Of a stretch of 64,000 nucleotides of DNA, positions 1 through 8,431 are shown piece after piece. Every line of letters begins with the position of its first letter. The stretch's first letter is position 1. The notes under the pieces are model-generated. The model did no database searches and had not been told where the DNA came from. It worked only from the letters and a program-made list of their open reading frames with translations. The stretch covers positions 1,550,001-1,614,000 of the forward strand of contig NZ_CP073063.1 in the NCBI RefSeq assembly GCF_022654015.1, in the 5' to 3' direction. Source of the DNA: Brevundimonas diminuta. Lineage in GTDB: Bacteria > Pseudomonadota > Alphaproteobacteria > Caulobacterales > Caulobacteraceae. Made by a program: the position numbers and the translations under genes.

Positions 1-829
1 TGGCCTCATGCTCGCCGGTCGTGACCAGCATCCCCTTGGGGGCGTTGTTCTTCAGCGCCTGATAGCCCCAGTAATCGTCGGGGCTGAGCGCCTCCTCGAT
101 CCATTTCAGACCCAGTTTGTGGGCTTCGTGCGCCAAGCGAGTGGCGTAGTTCAGGTCCAACGCCATCCAGCCGTCGAACATCAGCCAGAAGTCGTCGCCG
201 CAGGCGTTGCGCATGGCCTCCAACTCGGCGAGGTTTTTGTGCAGGCCTTCCTCACCCTCGGCGGGGCCGTGGTGCAGGGGCATCTTGCCGCCGATGAAGC
301 CCAACTCCTTGGCTTTGTCGGGCCGCGCGCCGGTGGCGTAGAAGGTCAGTTCGTCACGAACCGGACCGCCCAGCATGGCGAAGACCGGCTCCTGACGCAG
401 GCGGCCCAGCAGGTCCCACAGCGCCAGATCGACGCCCGAAATGGCGTTCACCACCAGACCCTTGCGGCCATAGTACTGGGTCGAGAAATACATCTGGTCC
501 CAGATCTTCTCGACCTCGGACGGATCGCGACCTTCCAAGAAGCGGGCCAGATGCTTCTCGACGATATAGGCCGCCGGCTCGCCGCCGGTCGTGACCGCGA
601 AACCGACCACGCCGTTTTCGGCCTCGATCTCCACTACCAGGGTGCCCAGCACATTGATGCCGAAGCTGCGGCGGCTCTGGCGGTACTCGGGGTATTTCGC
701 CATCGGCGTTGCAATATGGTCGTCGATCCAGTGGCCGTCGCCCTGATCGTGATAGTCCGCGCCGCCCCCGGTTCCGTCATTTTTTACGACGAAGGCGCGG
801 ACGTGTTTGATGCGAGGCAGGCGGTTCAT
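1..829 (-). CDS. rhmD: L-rhamnonate dehydratase, 3' part cut by window edge
   Basis: Enolase-superfamily dehydratase that converts L-rhamnonate to 2-keto-3-deoxy-L-rhamnonate in the non-phosphorylating rhamnose pathway. About 276 N-terminal codons are visible; the usual length is about 400, so the C-terminal part of the barrel lies outside the window. The family's N-terminal block is present ([34 protein letters not shown]), followed by [20 protein letters not shown] and a WLMFDGWM strand that should carry a metal ligand. The ATG at 829 gives the family-typical start [13 protein letters not shown]; the nearby upstream ATG runs into a stop at once. It is divergent from the IclR gene, which probably controls it. 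Confidence 0.92.
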   Translation of the reverse strand, partial: MNRLPRIKHVRAFVVKNDGTGGGADYHDQGDGHWIDDHIATPMAKYPEYRQSRRSFGINVLGTLVVEIEAENGVVGFAVTTGGEPAAYIVEKHLARFLEGRDPSEVEKIWDQMYFSTQYYGRKGLVVNAISGVDLALWDLLGRLRQEPVFAMLGGPVRDELTFYATGARPDKAKELGFIGGKMPLHHGPAEGEEGLHKNLAELEAMRNACGDDFWLMFDGWMALDLNYATRLAHEAHKLGLKWIEEALSPDDYWGYQALKNNAPKGMLVTTGEHEA

Positions 830-945
830 GGCATGATCACCGAAAACTGGCGATCCGCTCCCATAATGCGGGATTTCACTGGCTTTCCTCCGTGCGTCAC
901 GTCAATGTCCCCTGTGTAGCCCCAGACGACTTGCGCGTTTTGCTA

Positions 946-958
946 CATTCTGAGAATG
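946..958. promoter_or_regulatory. Perfect 13-bp inverted repeat, candidate IclR operator
   Basis: CATTCTGAGAATG reads as six-base arms around one central G. It ends 11 bp before the preferred start of the IclR gene, inside the 140-bp region between divergent rhmD and iclR. IclR proteins usually bind short palindromes beside their own gene, so this is a plausible autoregulatory and divergent operator. Function is inferred from position and symmetry only. Confidence 0.4.
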
Positions 959-969
959 AGGATTACGAA

Positions 970-1776
970 ATGGGACGATCGGCGTCAATCAAGACCGTGC
1001 TGGTCGATGGGGAAGAAGAGGCGGGAGCGAAGGCGTCCGGCAGCCAGACCCTGCTGCGTGGTCTGGACGTCATCGACGCCCTGATCGAAGGCTCTCTGCC
1101 CTTGGCGGAACTGTCCGAAAAGCTGGAGCTGACGCGCAGCACGACGCACCGTCTTGCCTCGGCGCTGGTCGAGCGTCGCTTGCTGTCGTTCCGCCCGCGC
1201 GAGGGCTATTCCCTCGGTCCCAAACTGCTGGAACTGGGCCACGCCGCCAGCCAGCAGATGCATCTGCCGCGCGTGGCCCGGCCCTGGCTGGAGCAACTGT
1301 CGGCCCAAACGGACGACACGGTGCACCTCGGCGTGCTGGACGGCCGCCATGCGCTCTATCTGGACAAGGTCGCCGGCCGGCGTCGCATCAACATCGGCTC
1401 GCGTCTGGGCGAGCGGCACCCCATCGCCTCGACAGGCCTGGGCAAGGCGCTGATTCTGGACAAGACCGAGCCGGAATGGATCGACTTCTACGCCGAGCCG
1501 GGTGCCGCCTTCGACTCGTCGGCCCGCGCAGTCTGGCTTGAGCGGATGCATGGCTACGCCCAGAAGGGCTACGCTTTCGATCTGGAAGAGAACGAGGATC
1601 AGATCCGCTGCGTCGCCGCTCCGATCCGGTCGGTGAACGGACAGATCGTCGCCGCCCTGAGCGTCTCCTCGGCCGCGCAATACATGTCCGACGCGCGGAT
1701 GGCCGGACTGACAAAGACCGTCACCGACGCCGCCAACGCCATCAGCGCCGACCTCGGTTGGTCGCCCAAACCCTGA
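970..1776 (+). CDS. IclR-family transcriptional regulator
   Basis: IclR architecture over 268 residues. The N-terminal winged helix (about residues 25-85) includes LAELSEKLELTRSTTHRLASALVE in pieces typical of the family, and the C-terminal effector domain carries the family blocks VHLGVLDG, GSRLGERHPIASTGLGKALL-like and RCVAAPIR followed by ALSVS. An upstream GTG at 892 is possible. The ATG at 970 is preferred because it follows a GAGGA-type ribosome site and the upstream extension has no family character. It is divergent from rhmD and lies 24 bp before the SDR gene, so it probably senses a rhamnose-derived acid. The ligand is inferred. Confidence 0.88.
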   Translation: MGRSASIKTVLVDGEEEAGAKASGSQTLLRGLDVIDALIEGSLPLAELSEKLELTRSTTHRLASALVERRLLSFRPREGYSLGPKLLELGHAASQQMHLPRVARPWLEQLSAQTDDTVHLGVLDGRHALYLDKVAGRRRINIGSRLGERHPIASTGLGKALILDKTEPEWIDFYAEPGAAFDSSARAVWLERMHGYAQKGYAFDLEENEDQIRCVAAPIRSVNGQIVAALSVSSAAQYMSDARMAGLTKTVTDAANAISADLGWSPKP

Positions 1777-1800
1777 AACCGAACTACCGCCGGAGCCCGC

Positions 1801-2562
1801 ATGCTGCTTGAAAACAAGGTCGTCCTGATCACGGGCGCATCGCGGGGCATCGGGCGGGCGACGGCGATCGAAGCTGCACGCCAGGGCGCGAATGTCGCCC
1901 TCAATACATTCCGGGACGAGACCGCCGCCGCCCAGGTGGTCGCCGAGATCGAGGCGCTGGGGCGCCGGGCCATCGCCGTCGACGGCGACGCGGCCCAGCC
2001 CGAGAGCGCCACAGCCTTCGTCGCCGCCGCCGTCCAGGCGCTGGGCCGGGTGGACATCTTCGTCTCGAACGCCGGCATTTGTCCGTTCCACGCCTTCCTC
2101 GACATGCCGGTCGAGACCCTGCGCCGGACGATGGAGGTCAATCTGCACGGCGCCTATTACATGGTGCAGGCGGCGGCCAATCAGATGGTCAAGCAGCGGG
2201 AGGGTGGCGCCATCGTCGCCATCAGTTCGATCTCGGCTCTCGTCGGCGGCGAGATGCAGACCCATTACACCCCGACCAAAGCGGGGGTGCACAGTCTGAT
2301 GCAATCCTGCGCCGTCGCCCTGGGGCGTCACGGCATCCGCTGCAACTCGGTCCTGCCCGGCACCATCGCCACCGACATCAACAAGGACGACCTCGCAGAT
2401 CCGAAGAAGCGCGAATATATGGAGGGCCGCATTCCGCTGGGGCGTTTGGGCCGGCCGGAGGAAATCGCTTCGGTCGTCGCCTTCCTGGCCTCGGACATGG
2501 CGGGCTATATGTCCGGCGCGGCGCTGCTGGTGGACGGCGGCGCCTTCGCCAACTTCCAGTAA
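1801..2562 (+). CDS. SDR-family L-rhamnose 1-dehydrogenase (probable)
   Basis: Classical short-chain dehydrogenase, 253 residues. It has the TGASRGIG cofactor motif near residue 12, NAGICPFH at about 90, and the catalytic Ser-Tyr-Lys group (SSIS, then HYTPTKAG). The blocks NAGICPFHxFLDMP, TPTKAGxxSLMQSCA and LPGTIATDINK agree with remembered bacterial L-rhamnose dehydrogenases that oxidise L-rhamnose to rhamnono-lactone. Position between the rhamnonate-dehydratase regulator and lldD supports this. The alternative is the 4-dehydrogenase acting on 2-keto-3-deoxyrhamnonate, another SDR of the same pathway. It lies 9 bp upstream of lldD, so the two are surely co-transcribed. Confidence 0.8.
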   Translation: MLLENKVVLITGASRGIGRATAIEAARQGANVALNTFRDETAAAQVVAEIEALGRRAIAVDGDAAQPESATAFVAAAVQALGRVDIFVSNAGICPFHAFLDMPVETLRRTMEVNLHGAYYMVQAAANQMVKQREGGAIVAISSISALVGGEMQTHYTPTKAGVHSLMQSCAVALGRHGIRCNSVLPGTIATDINKDDLADPKKREYMEGRIPLGRLGRPEEIASVVAFLASDMAGYMSGAALLVDGGAFANFQ

Positions 2563-2571
2563 AGCCGGGCC

Positions 2572-3705
2572 GTGATTATCTCGTCGCCGAGCGATTATCG
2601 GGAAGCCGCGCGGCGCAAGCTGCCGCCCTTCCTGTTCCATTACATCGACGGCGGGGCCTATGCCGAGCAGACCCTGCGTCGCAACGTCGAGGACTGGCAG
2701 GCCATCGCCCTGCGCCAACGCGTGCTGCAGGACATGACCAGCCTCAGCCTTGAGACCAAGCTGTTCGACGAGACCCTGCGCCTGCCCGTCATCTTGGCGC
2801 CCGTCGGCCTAACCGGCATGTACGCGCGCAGAGGAGAGGTTCAGGCGGCCAGGGCGGCGGGCTCGCGCGGCGTGCCGTTCACGATGTCGACCGTGTCTGT
2901 CTGCCCGATCGAAGAGGTCGCGCCGGCTATCGACCGGCCCATGTGGTTCCAGCTCTATGTGCTGCGTGATCGCGGCTTCATGAGGAATGCGCTGGAACGG
3001 GCCAAGGCGGCGGGGGTGAAGACCCTGGTCTTCACCGTCGATATGCCGACGCCGGGCGCTCGCTATCGCGACGCTCATTCGGGCATGAGCGGGCCCAATG
3101 CCGAAATCCGCCGCATGGTCCAGGCCATGACCCATCCGGCCTGGGCCTGGGATGTCGGGGTGCGCGGCACACCGCACGATCTGGGTAATGTCTCGGCCTA
3201 TCTGGGCAAGCCGACGGGGCTGGCCGACTACATCGGTTGGCTGGCCAATAACTTCGATCCCTCGATTTCGTGGAAGGACCTGCAATGGATCCGCGATTTC
3301 TGGGACGGGCCGATGATCATCAAGGGCATTCTGGATCCGCAAGACGCCCGCGACGCCGTCAGCTTCGGCGCAGACGGCGTCGTGGTGTCGAACCACGGCG
3401 GGCGGCAGCTGGACGGCGTGCTGTCCTCGGCTCGCGCTTTGCCCGACATCGCCGACGCGGTGAAGGGCGAGCTGAAGATTCTGGTGGATTCCGGCATTCG
3501 CAATGGTCTGGACGTGGTCCGCGCCATCGCCCTGGGCGCCGACGCTGTCCTGCTCGGCCGGGCCTTCATCTACGCCCTAGCGGCGAACGGTCAGGCCGGC
3601 GTCGAAAATCTGCTGGACCTGTTCGAAAAGGAAATGCGCGTCGCCATGACCCTGACCGGCGCCAAGTCGATCGCGGGCGTGAACCACGAGATGCTGGCGA
3701 TCTGA
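2572..3705 (+). CDS. lldD: L-lactate dehydrogenase (FMN-dependent, LldD)
   Basis: FMN-dependent alpha-hydroxy-acid dehydrogenase of 377 residues that oxidises L-lactate to pyruvate at the inner membrane and passes electrons to quinone. It matches E. coli LldD closely from end to end. Visible blocks are the GTG-initiated [10 protein letters not shown] start, [44 protein letters not shown] with the active-site Lys, [10 protein letters not shown] with the catalytic His, and DSGIRNG plus LGRAF for FMN phosphate. Following the rhamnose genes, it would drain the L-lactate produced from L-rhamnose, either directly by the diketo-hydrolase route or through lactaldehyde. Confidence 0.95.
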   Translation: MIISSPSDYREAARRKLPPFLFHYIDGGAYAEQTLRRNVEDWQAIALRQRVLQDMTSLSLETKLFDETLRLPVILAPVGLTGMYARRGEVQAARAAGSRGVPFTMSTVSVCPIEEVAPAIDRPMWFQLYVLRDRGFMRNALERAKAAGVKTLVFTVDMPTPGARYRDAHSGMSGPNAEIRRMVQAMTHPAWAWDVGVRGTPHDLGNVSAYLGKPTGLADYIGWLANNFDPSISWKDLQWIRDFWDGPMIIKGILDPQDARDAVSFGADGVVVSNHGGRQLDGVLSSARALPDIADAVKGELKILVDSGIRNGLDVVRAIALGADAVLLGRAFIYALAANGQAGVENLLDLFEKEMRVAMTLTGAKSIAGVNHEMLAI

Positions 3706-3716
3706 CACAGGATCAG

Positions 3717-3751
3717 TGCGTCATCCCCGACGTGAAAGCGGGGATAACGCA
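3717..3751. terminator. Hairpin between convergent lldD and pectate lyase
   Basis: The arms TGCGT-c-ATCCCC and GGGGAT-a-ACGCA enclose an 11-base loop, with one opposed mismatch. No strong T-run follows on either strand. Its place between two convergent stop codons suggests a bidirectional terminator. Confidence 0.5.
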
Positions 3752-3765
3752 CATCTTCGCAAGTC

Positions 3766-5409
3766 CTAAGCCCCCAACGCCTCGATCAGGTCGCCCATGT
3801 TGCGGATGAAGACCGAGGTGGAGACGCCTTCGACCGGGAAGTCGGTATTGTAAGGCGAGGTGTCCCATAGGTCGCCGACGCGGGTCATCTGGTATTCGCC
3901 GCCGGTCACGGCGGTGGGGGAGGGGCCCTTGTATGGGTTTGATGTCGTGGTCAGCGGCGTGGGCCAATAGCCGCGCGCATTCAGCCCGGCCATGACTTCG
4001 GCCGCGCGACCGGCGTGAGGCGCGGTCGGGCGACGAGCGTCGCTGGACATGTCCCAGACATCGACGTCCTGAAGCGTGAAATACTTGGGCAGGTTCAGCG
4101 AGCCGGGGCGAGCCTTCAGCGGCGAACCGCGCGTGGCCTCATCGACCGGCATGGCCGACAGGCGCGCGTATTCGGCGCGCAGGGCCGGGGTATCCACATT
4201 GCGGAACGAACCGTAGTGGACGATCAGATTGGTGGGGTTGTCGTCGGCGTAGTACTGGCCGTTGGCGATGTTGGACCCGCGCCGGTGAATGTAGATCGGG
4301 GTGTTGGCGCCTTCCAGGATGAAGGTCGGGTGCGTGCGGCCCGGCGTGTTCAGCGGCGGCTTGGCCGCGACCTGATCCAGCCAGTCCATGGCCTCGGGCA
4401 GGCGGGCCAGATACTTGCGGTCGCCCGTCAGGCGATAGAAGCCCATCATCGACTTGATGTTGGTGCCGGTGGTGTGGGTGACGAAGGCTTGCGGCTCGAT
4501 CGTCCGGGCGCCCGCCGGCTTCAGCGTATCGGGGAAGTGTTGCAGACCCCAGGCCGGTTGCGGCTGCGGCTGCTGGGTCTTTACGAAGATGTCCATGCCG
4601 CGATTGATGGCGTCCAGAATCCTCGCATCGCTCCGGCCGTTCCGCGCCAGGCCGTGATAGGCGTAGATCAGGAACTCCAGGTTCTCGCCGGCCACGTCGT
4701 CATTGAAGGTGATGTAGGGCGTATAGTCGGCATGGCCGTGCAGGCCGCCGTTCTCGACGAACGGATAGCGCTGGGGCCAGCCGCCGTTCTCGTACTGGCT
4801 TTCCAGCACGAAACTGATCGCCTTGTTTAGCGGCGCCAGATATTTGCGATCCTTCTTCTCAAGGTAGATCCGCAGCAACAGTTGCGACGCCTCGGCTGTC
4901 CCCGCGTCGTCGAACGTCGCGTTGCCGTAGTAGTGGTGGAATTCTTCCAACCGCCAGGCGTTGGCGGCAACAGTGCCGTACCACTGCTTCAGCGACTCCT
5001 CGCCGGCGGTATCGATCACATAGTTCCATCCGCCCAGCGGGTGCTGACCCTTGACCAGGGCGTCTGCGGCCTTCTTGGCGGCTTCATAGTAAAATTCGTC
5101 GCCGGTGGCGTGATAGGCGTCCAGGAACAGATGGCCCACGGTCGCGGTGCCCGGCGGCTGGACCCAGATCATCGTCGGGTTGGCCTCAAGCTCGCCCCAA
5201 CGGCGCGAGAAATCGGGCAGATATTGCCAGACATAGCCGCCTTCGACGGCGGCCTCTTCGCTCATGAACCGAGCGGCGCGCTTCATGGTGTCCAGAATGG
5301 CGGCGCGCTCTGGCGACGCCTGGGCCAGGGCGGGGCCTGAAGCGGCGACGAAGGTGGCGGCGGCGCTCGCGGCCAGAAGAGCGCGGCGGTTCATGGACGT
5401 GACGGACAT
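3766..5409 (-). CDS. Secreted pectate lyase, PL10 type
   Basis: A 547-residue exported protein. The first 28 residues form a signal peptide with an RR pair (NRRALLAASAAATFVAASG) and an ALA cleavage site, so export may be by Tat. The mature protein shows repeated alpha-toroid-like segments and the PL10 hallmarks NGGWPQRYPF (about residue 205) and YITFNDDV (about 230). It should cleave polygalacturonate by beta-elimination to unsaturated oligomers that feed KduI and DhuI. It is longer than the ~330-residue PL10 core, with an extra C-terminal ~200 residues of unclear role. The 14-bp regulon operator lies 70 bp upstream of the start. Confidence 0.82.
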   Translation of the reverse strand: MSVTSMNRRALLAASAAATFVAASGPALAQASPERAAILDTMKRAARFMSEEAAVEGGYVWQYLPDFSRRWGELEANPTMIWVQPPGTATVGHLFLDAYHATGDEFYYEAAKKAADALVKGQHPLGGWNYVIDTAGEESLKQWYGTVAANAWRLEEFHHYYGNATFDDAGTAEASQLLLRIYLEKKDRKYLAPLNKAISFVLESQYENGGWPQRYPFVENGGLHGHADYTPYITFNDDVAGENLEFLIYAYHGLARNGRSDARILDAINRGMDIFVKTQQPQPQPAWGLQHFPDTLKPAGARTIEPQAFVTHTTGTNIKSMMGFYRLTGDRKYLARLPEAMDWLDQVAAKPPLNTPGRTHPTFILEGANTPIYIHRRGSNIANGQYYADDNPTNLIVHYGSFRNVDTPALRAEYARLSAMPVDEATRGSPLKARPGSLNLPKYFTLQDVDVWDMSSDARRPTAPHAGRAAEVMAGLNARGYWPTPLTTTSNPYKGPSPTAVTGGEYQMTRVGDLWDTSPYNTDFPVEGVSTSVFIRNMGDLIEALGA

Positions 5410-5478
5410 GGAAACTCCTGGTGTGACCTCTCTCGCACGGTTTCTAACGACCGTTTCGAACCGTCACTGAAGCATGAT

Positions 5479-5492
5479 TGACACCGGTTTCC
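5479..5492. promoter_or_regulatory. LacI-type operator, pectate lyase copy
   Basis: TGACACCGGTTTCC, centred on ACCGGT. It is identical to the copy at 10266-10279 and closely matches those at 8341-8354 and 15213-15226. It lies 70 bp upstream of the pectate lyase start, between that gene and the kdgK terminator. The even symmetry with a central CG is what LacI-family repressors bind. Confidence 0.72.
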
Positions 5493-5510
5493 TAGCCCTT
5501 GGCGCGATTG

Positions 5511-5542
5511 AAAAAGGCCGCATGGACTTCTCCATGCGGCCT
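5511..5542 (-). terminator. Rho-independent terminator of the kduI-kduD-kdgK operon
   Basis: Perfect 11-bp stem (AGGCCGCATGG with CCATGCGGCCT, six-base loop) followed on the minus strand by a short T-run. It begins 26 bases beyond the kdgK stop. Confidence 0.85.
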
Positions 5543-5567
5543 CCACCCAATCTCAATGTTTGCAGCC

Positions 5568-6611
5568 TCAGCGGCGGATATCGAACCCGCTGTCGCCCAT
5601 GGCGGCGCGAACCTCGTCGGCGGTGAAAAGGTTGAAGTCGCCGGGCACGGAGTGCTTGAGGCCAGCGGCGGCGAGGCCGAAGTCGAGGGCCTCCTGATCC
5701 GACCAGCCGCTCCACAGGCCGTACAGCACGCCGGAGGCGAAGGCGTCGCCGCCGCCGACCCGGTCCACGACGCCGGCCATATGGATGGCTGCGGCGTTAG
5801 TCTCAATGACGTCGTCGCCATCGCGCGTCAGCATGACGGCCGACAGGGCCTGGTCGGCGACACTGTCCTGAACGCGCCGGGTGCAGGCGACGCGTTGCAG
5901 GCGAGGGAAGGCGGCGAAGGCGGCCTTGGCGGCTTCACGACGACGCAGGGCCGGGTCCGGGCTGTCGAATGTCGTCTTCAGCACCAGGGCGAAGTCGCGG
6001 TCGTCGGCGAAGGCGACCGTGGCCCCGCCCAGCATCTTGCCGAGCGTGGCCGGGGGATCGCCATCCCACTGTTCCCACAGCTTGCCGCGGAAGTTGCCGT
6101 CGTAGCTGACCTTCACGTCTTTCCTAGCGGCGGCCTCGATGATGGCGACGGCGGCGGTCGAACCGTTCGGCCCTGTCGCCGGGGTCACGCCAGAGGCGTG
6201 CAGCCATTCTACGCCGTCCAGAAGTTGGTCCCAGTCAAAGGCCGTGTCGATATGCTCGACGAAGGCCGAACCGGCGCGGTCATAGAGGACTTCCGACGGA
6301 CGACGCACAGCGCCGGGCGTCAGGAAATACAGACCCATACGGCCGGGTTTGAAGACGACCTGAGAGGTGTCGACTCCGTGCTTGCGCACCTCGTCACGCA
6401 CGCCGCGGCCCAGCGCATTGTCGGCCAGGACCGTCGCCATGCCGGTCGGCGCGCCGAAGCGGGCCAGCGACACGGCGACATTGGCCTCGGCGCCGGCCGG
6501 ACGCACAGTCAGGGCAGGCGACTGCATCAGCAGTTCGTTGGCGTTGGGCGAAAACCGCAGCAGCATCTCGCCGAAGCAGAGGATGCGGCGGGAAGATGCA
6601 GCCTGGGTCAT
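5568..6611 (-). CDS. kdgK: 2-keto-3-deoxygluconate kinase (PfkB family)
   Basis: Sugar kinase of 347 residues that phosphorylates 2-keto-3-deoxygluconate, the end product of the Kdu branch, giving KDPG for the Entner-Doudoroff aldolase. PfkB signatures are visible: the N-terminal GEMLLRFSP strand, the PAGAEANVAVSLARFG substrate motif, and the C-terminal DRVGGGDAFASG anion-hole and catalytic-Asp motif. It is last in the kduI-kduD-kdgK operon, 21 bases after kduD, and is followed by a strong terminator. The specific substrate is inferred from context. Confidence 0.9.
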   Translation of the reverse strand: MTQAASSRRILCFGEMLLRFSPNANELLMQSPALTVRPAGAEANVAVSLARFGAPTGMATVLADNALGRGVRDEVRKHGVDTSQVVFKPGRMGLYFLTPGAVRRPSEVLYDRAGSAFVEHIDTAFDWDQLLDGVEWLHASGVTPATGPNGSTAAVAIIEAAARKDVKVSYDGNFRGKLWEQWDGDPPATLGKMLGGATVAFADDRDFALVLKTTFDSPDPALRRREAAKAAFAAFPRLQRVACTRRVQDSVADQALSAVMLTRDGDDVIETNAAAIHMAGVVDRVGGGDAFASGVLYGLWSGWSDQEALDFGLAAAGLKHSVPGDFNLFTADEVRAAMGDSGFDIRR

Positions 6612-6632
6612 GATCGCAACGCTAGCCCCGGA

Positions 6633-7391
6633 TCAGCGCGCCTGCCAGCCGCCGTCGACCGGCAGGATGGCGCCCTGGACGTAGTCGGAGGCCCGGCTGG
6701 CCAGGAAGACGGCCGCGCCGCCCAGGTCCGACGGCTCGCCCCAGCGCCCGGCCGGGATACGGCCCAGGATCTCGGCCGAACGGACCGGGTCCTCTCGCAA
6801 AGCCTGGGTGTTGGCGGTGGCGAAATAGCCGGGGGCGATGGCGTTGGCGGTGATGCGGTGCGGCGCCCATTCGTTGGCCATCAGCTTGGTCAGGCCGGCG
6901 ACGCCCGATTTGGACGCCGTATAGGAAGGCACGCGGATCCCGCCCTGGAAGGAAAGCATGGAGGCGATATTGATGATCTTGCCGCCGTCGCCCTGTTTGA
7001 TGAACAGACGGGCGACCGCCTGGCTCATGAAGAAGACGGTCTTCAGGTTGATGTTCATCACCAGGTCCCAATCCGCCTCGGTGAAGTCGACAGCGTCGGC
7101 GCGGCGAATCAGGCCGGCGTTGTTCACGAGGATGTCGATCCGACCCATGGCGGCCAGAGTTTCCTGCACGACGCGCTCGACCGGCTCGATCGAGGTCAGG
7201 TCGGCGCTGATGGCGTGGGCGCGACGGCCCATCGCCTGTACCTTGGCGACCGTGTCGTCAGAGTCCGACAGGGCGACCGAGACGATGTCTGCGCCCGCCT
7301 CAGCCAAAGCCAGGGCGATGCCTTGGCCCAGGCCCACATTGCCGCCGGTCACCAGCGCGACCTTGCCGGTCAGGTCGAATGGATTGCTCAT
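6633..7391 (-). CDS. kduD: 2-deoxy-D-gluconate 3-dehydrogenase
   Basis: Short-chain dehydrogenase of 252 residues that reduces 3-deoxy-D-glycero-2,5-hexodiulosonate to 2-keto-3-deoxygluconate. The glycine-rich motif TGGNVGLGQG is at about residue 16, NNAGLIRR at about 90, and the catalytic Ser with YTASKSG at about 155. The KduD-typical segments AGLIRRADA, IAPGYFATANTQALR and GRIPAGRWGEPSDLGG are all present. It lies between kduI and kdgK with gaps of 22 and 21 bases, so one transcript carries the three successive steps. Confidence 0.94.
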   Translation of the reverse strand: MSNPFDLTGKVALVTGGNVGLGQGIALALAEAGADIVSVALSDSDDTVAKVQAMGRRAHAISADLTSIEPVERVVQETLAAMGRIDILVNNAGLIRRADAVDFTEADWDLVMNINLKTVFFMSQAVARLFIKQGDGGKIINIASMLSFQGGIRVPSYTASKSGVAGLTKLMANEWAPHRITANAIAPGYFATANTQALREDPVRSAEILGRIPAGRWGEPSDLGGAAVFLASRASDYVQGAILPVDGGWQAR

Positions 7392-7413
7392 GCTTTTCTT
7401 CCTCTTGTCCTGA

Positions 7414-8271
7414 TTACTTCAGCTGGCAGATGTCGAGTTTGTACATGTCGGTGTAGTCGAGGTTCTCGCCGCCCATGCCCCAGATGAAGGTGTAGTTCGA
7501 AGTGCCTGCGCCGGTATGGATCGACCACGGCGGGCAGATCACGGCCTCCCCGTCGGCAATGACGATGTGGCGCGACTTGTCCGGTTCGCCCATGAAGTGA
7601 AAGACTCGGTCGTCTCCGCCCAGACCGAAATACAGATAGGCTTCCGAGCGGCGGTCATGAATGTGAGGCGGCATGGTGTTCCATACCGAGCCGGGCTTCA
7701 GCACCGTCACGCCCAGCAGTAACTGGCAGGACTTCACCTTCGCCGGCACGACATACTGGTAGATGGTCCGTTCGTTCGACGTCTCCAACGCGCCCATGTC
7801 CAGCGGCACGGCCTCGTCGATCGAAATCTTTGTCAGGTCGTAGCGGGCGTGGGCGGGTGTGGCGACCAGATAGAATTTCGCCGGCTCGGCGGGGTTGTTC
7901 GAGGCGAAGCTGACTTCGCTCGATCCCATTGGCACATAGAGGCCATCGCGAAAGCCCAGTTTGATGGTCTCGCCGTCAACGGTGATCGAACCGGCCCCGC
8001 CGATATTGACCACACCCAACTCGCGGGCCTGCAGGAACGGCGCCCCGGCCAAGGAGGGCGGCTCCGACTGCGTGGGCAGGTTCAGGGCGGTCTCAACCGG
8101 GGTCGCGCCGCCGATGATCATACGCTCGTGGTGGGAGTAGTTCAGGCTGACCTTGCCCGGAACGAACAGGCCCTGGATCAGATAGCGATCGCGCAACTGC
8201 TGGTTCGAGGCGCCCTCCATCATATCGGGATGGGTGGCCTGATAGACTTTGTCATACATGGGGTCGTACAT
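7414..8271 (-). CDS. kduI: 5-keto-4-deoxyuronate isomerase (KduI)
   Basis: Cupin-fold isomerase of 285 residues that converts 4-deoxy-L-threo-5-hexosulose uronate, released from unsaturated galacturonates, to the hexodiulosonate used by KduD. Family landmarks are [19 protein letters not shown], GxLFVP-like loops, and the metal-binding block [18 protein letters not shown] with its His-x-His and Glu, followed by a late [18 protein letters not shown]. It is the first gene of the kdu operon, with the operator 70 bp upstream. The same function seems to be duplicated by the divergent DhuI-like gene. Confidence 0.95.
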   Translation of the reverse strand: MYDPMYDKVYQATHPDMMEGASNQQLRDRYLIQGLFVPGKVSLNYSHHERMIIGGATPVETALNLPTQSEPPSLAGAPFLQARELGVVNIGGAGSITVDGETIKLGFRDGLYVPMGSSEVSFASNNPAEPAKFYLVATPAHARYDLTKISIDEAVPLDMGALETSNERTIYQYVVPAKVKSCQLLLGVTVLKPGSVWNTMPPHIHDRRSEAYLYFGLGGDDRVFHFMGEPDKSRHIVIADGEAVICPPWSIHTGAGTSNYTFIWGMGGENLDYTDMYKLDICQLK

Positions 8272-8340
8272 GCCGGTCTCCCTGCGAACTCGCCGCGCGA
8301 GCCACCGAAACGGATCTTGCGCCCGTCCTTCTGTGGACTA

Positions 8341-8354
8341 GGTAACCGGTGTCA
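8341..8354. promoter_or_regulatory. LacI-type operator shared by kduI and dhuI
   Basis: GGTAACCGGTGTCA, whose reverse complement TGACACCGGTTACC differs by one base from the copies at 5479 and 10266. It lies 70 bp before kduI and 78 bp before the divergent isomerase gene, so one repressor could silence both. Confidence 0.72.
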
Positions 8355-8431
8355 TATAATGATGCAATCGATTAGACCAACGCCGCTCACATATGTCGGC
8401 ATCGCTTCGCCACCGTCTTGAGGATTCCCCC

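Noticed and set aside
8..919. Open frame on the plus strand at the window start
   Set aside because: Antisense to rhmD, which matches its family along the whole visible length.
985..2718. A 577-codon open frame on the minus strand, opposite iclR and the SDR gene
   Set aside because: Both plus-strand genes have full family motifs. The minus frame is rich in Gly/Arg/Asp/His without a recognisable domain and is a shadow of GC-rich codon use.
5499..7487. A 662-codon open frame on the plus strand across kdgK and kduD
   Set aside because: It runs antisense through two certain genes and their intergenic gap and has no domain character.
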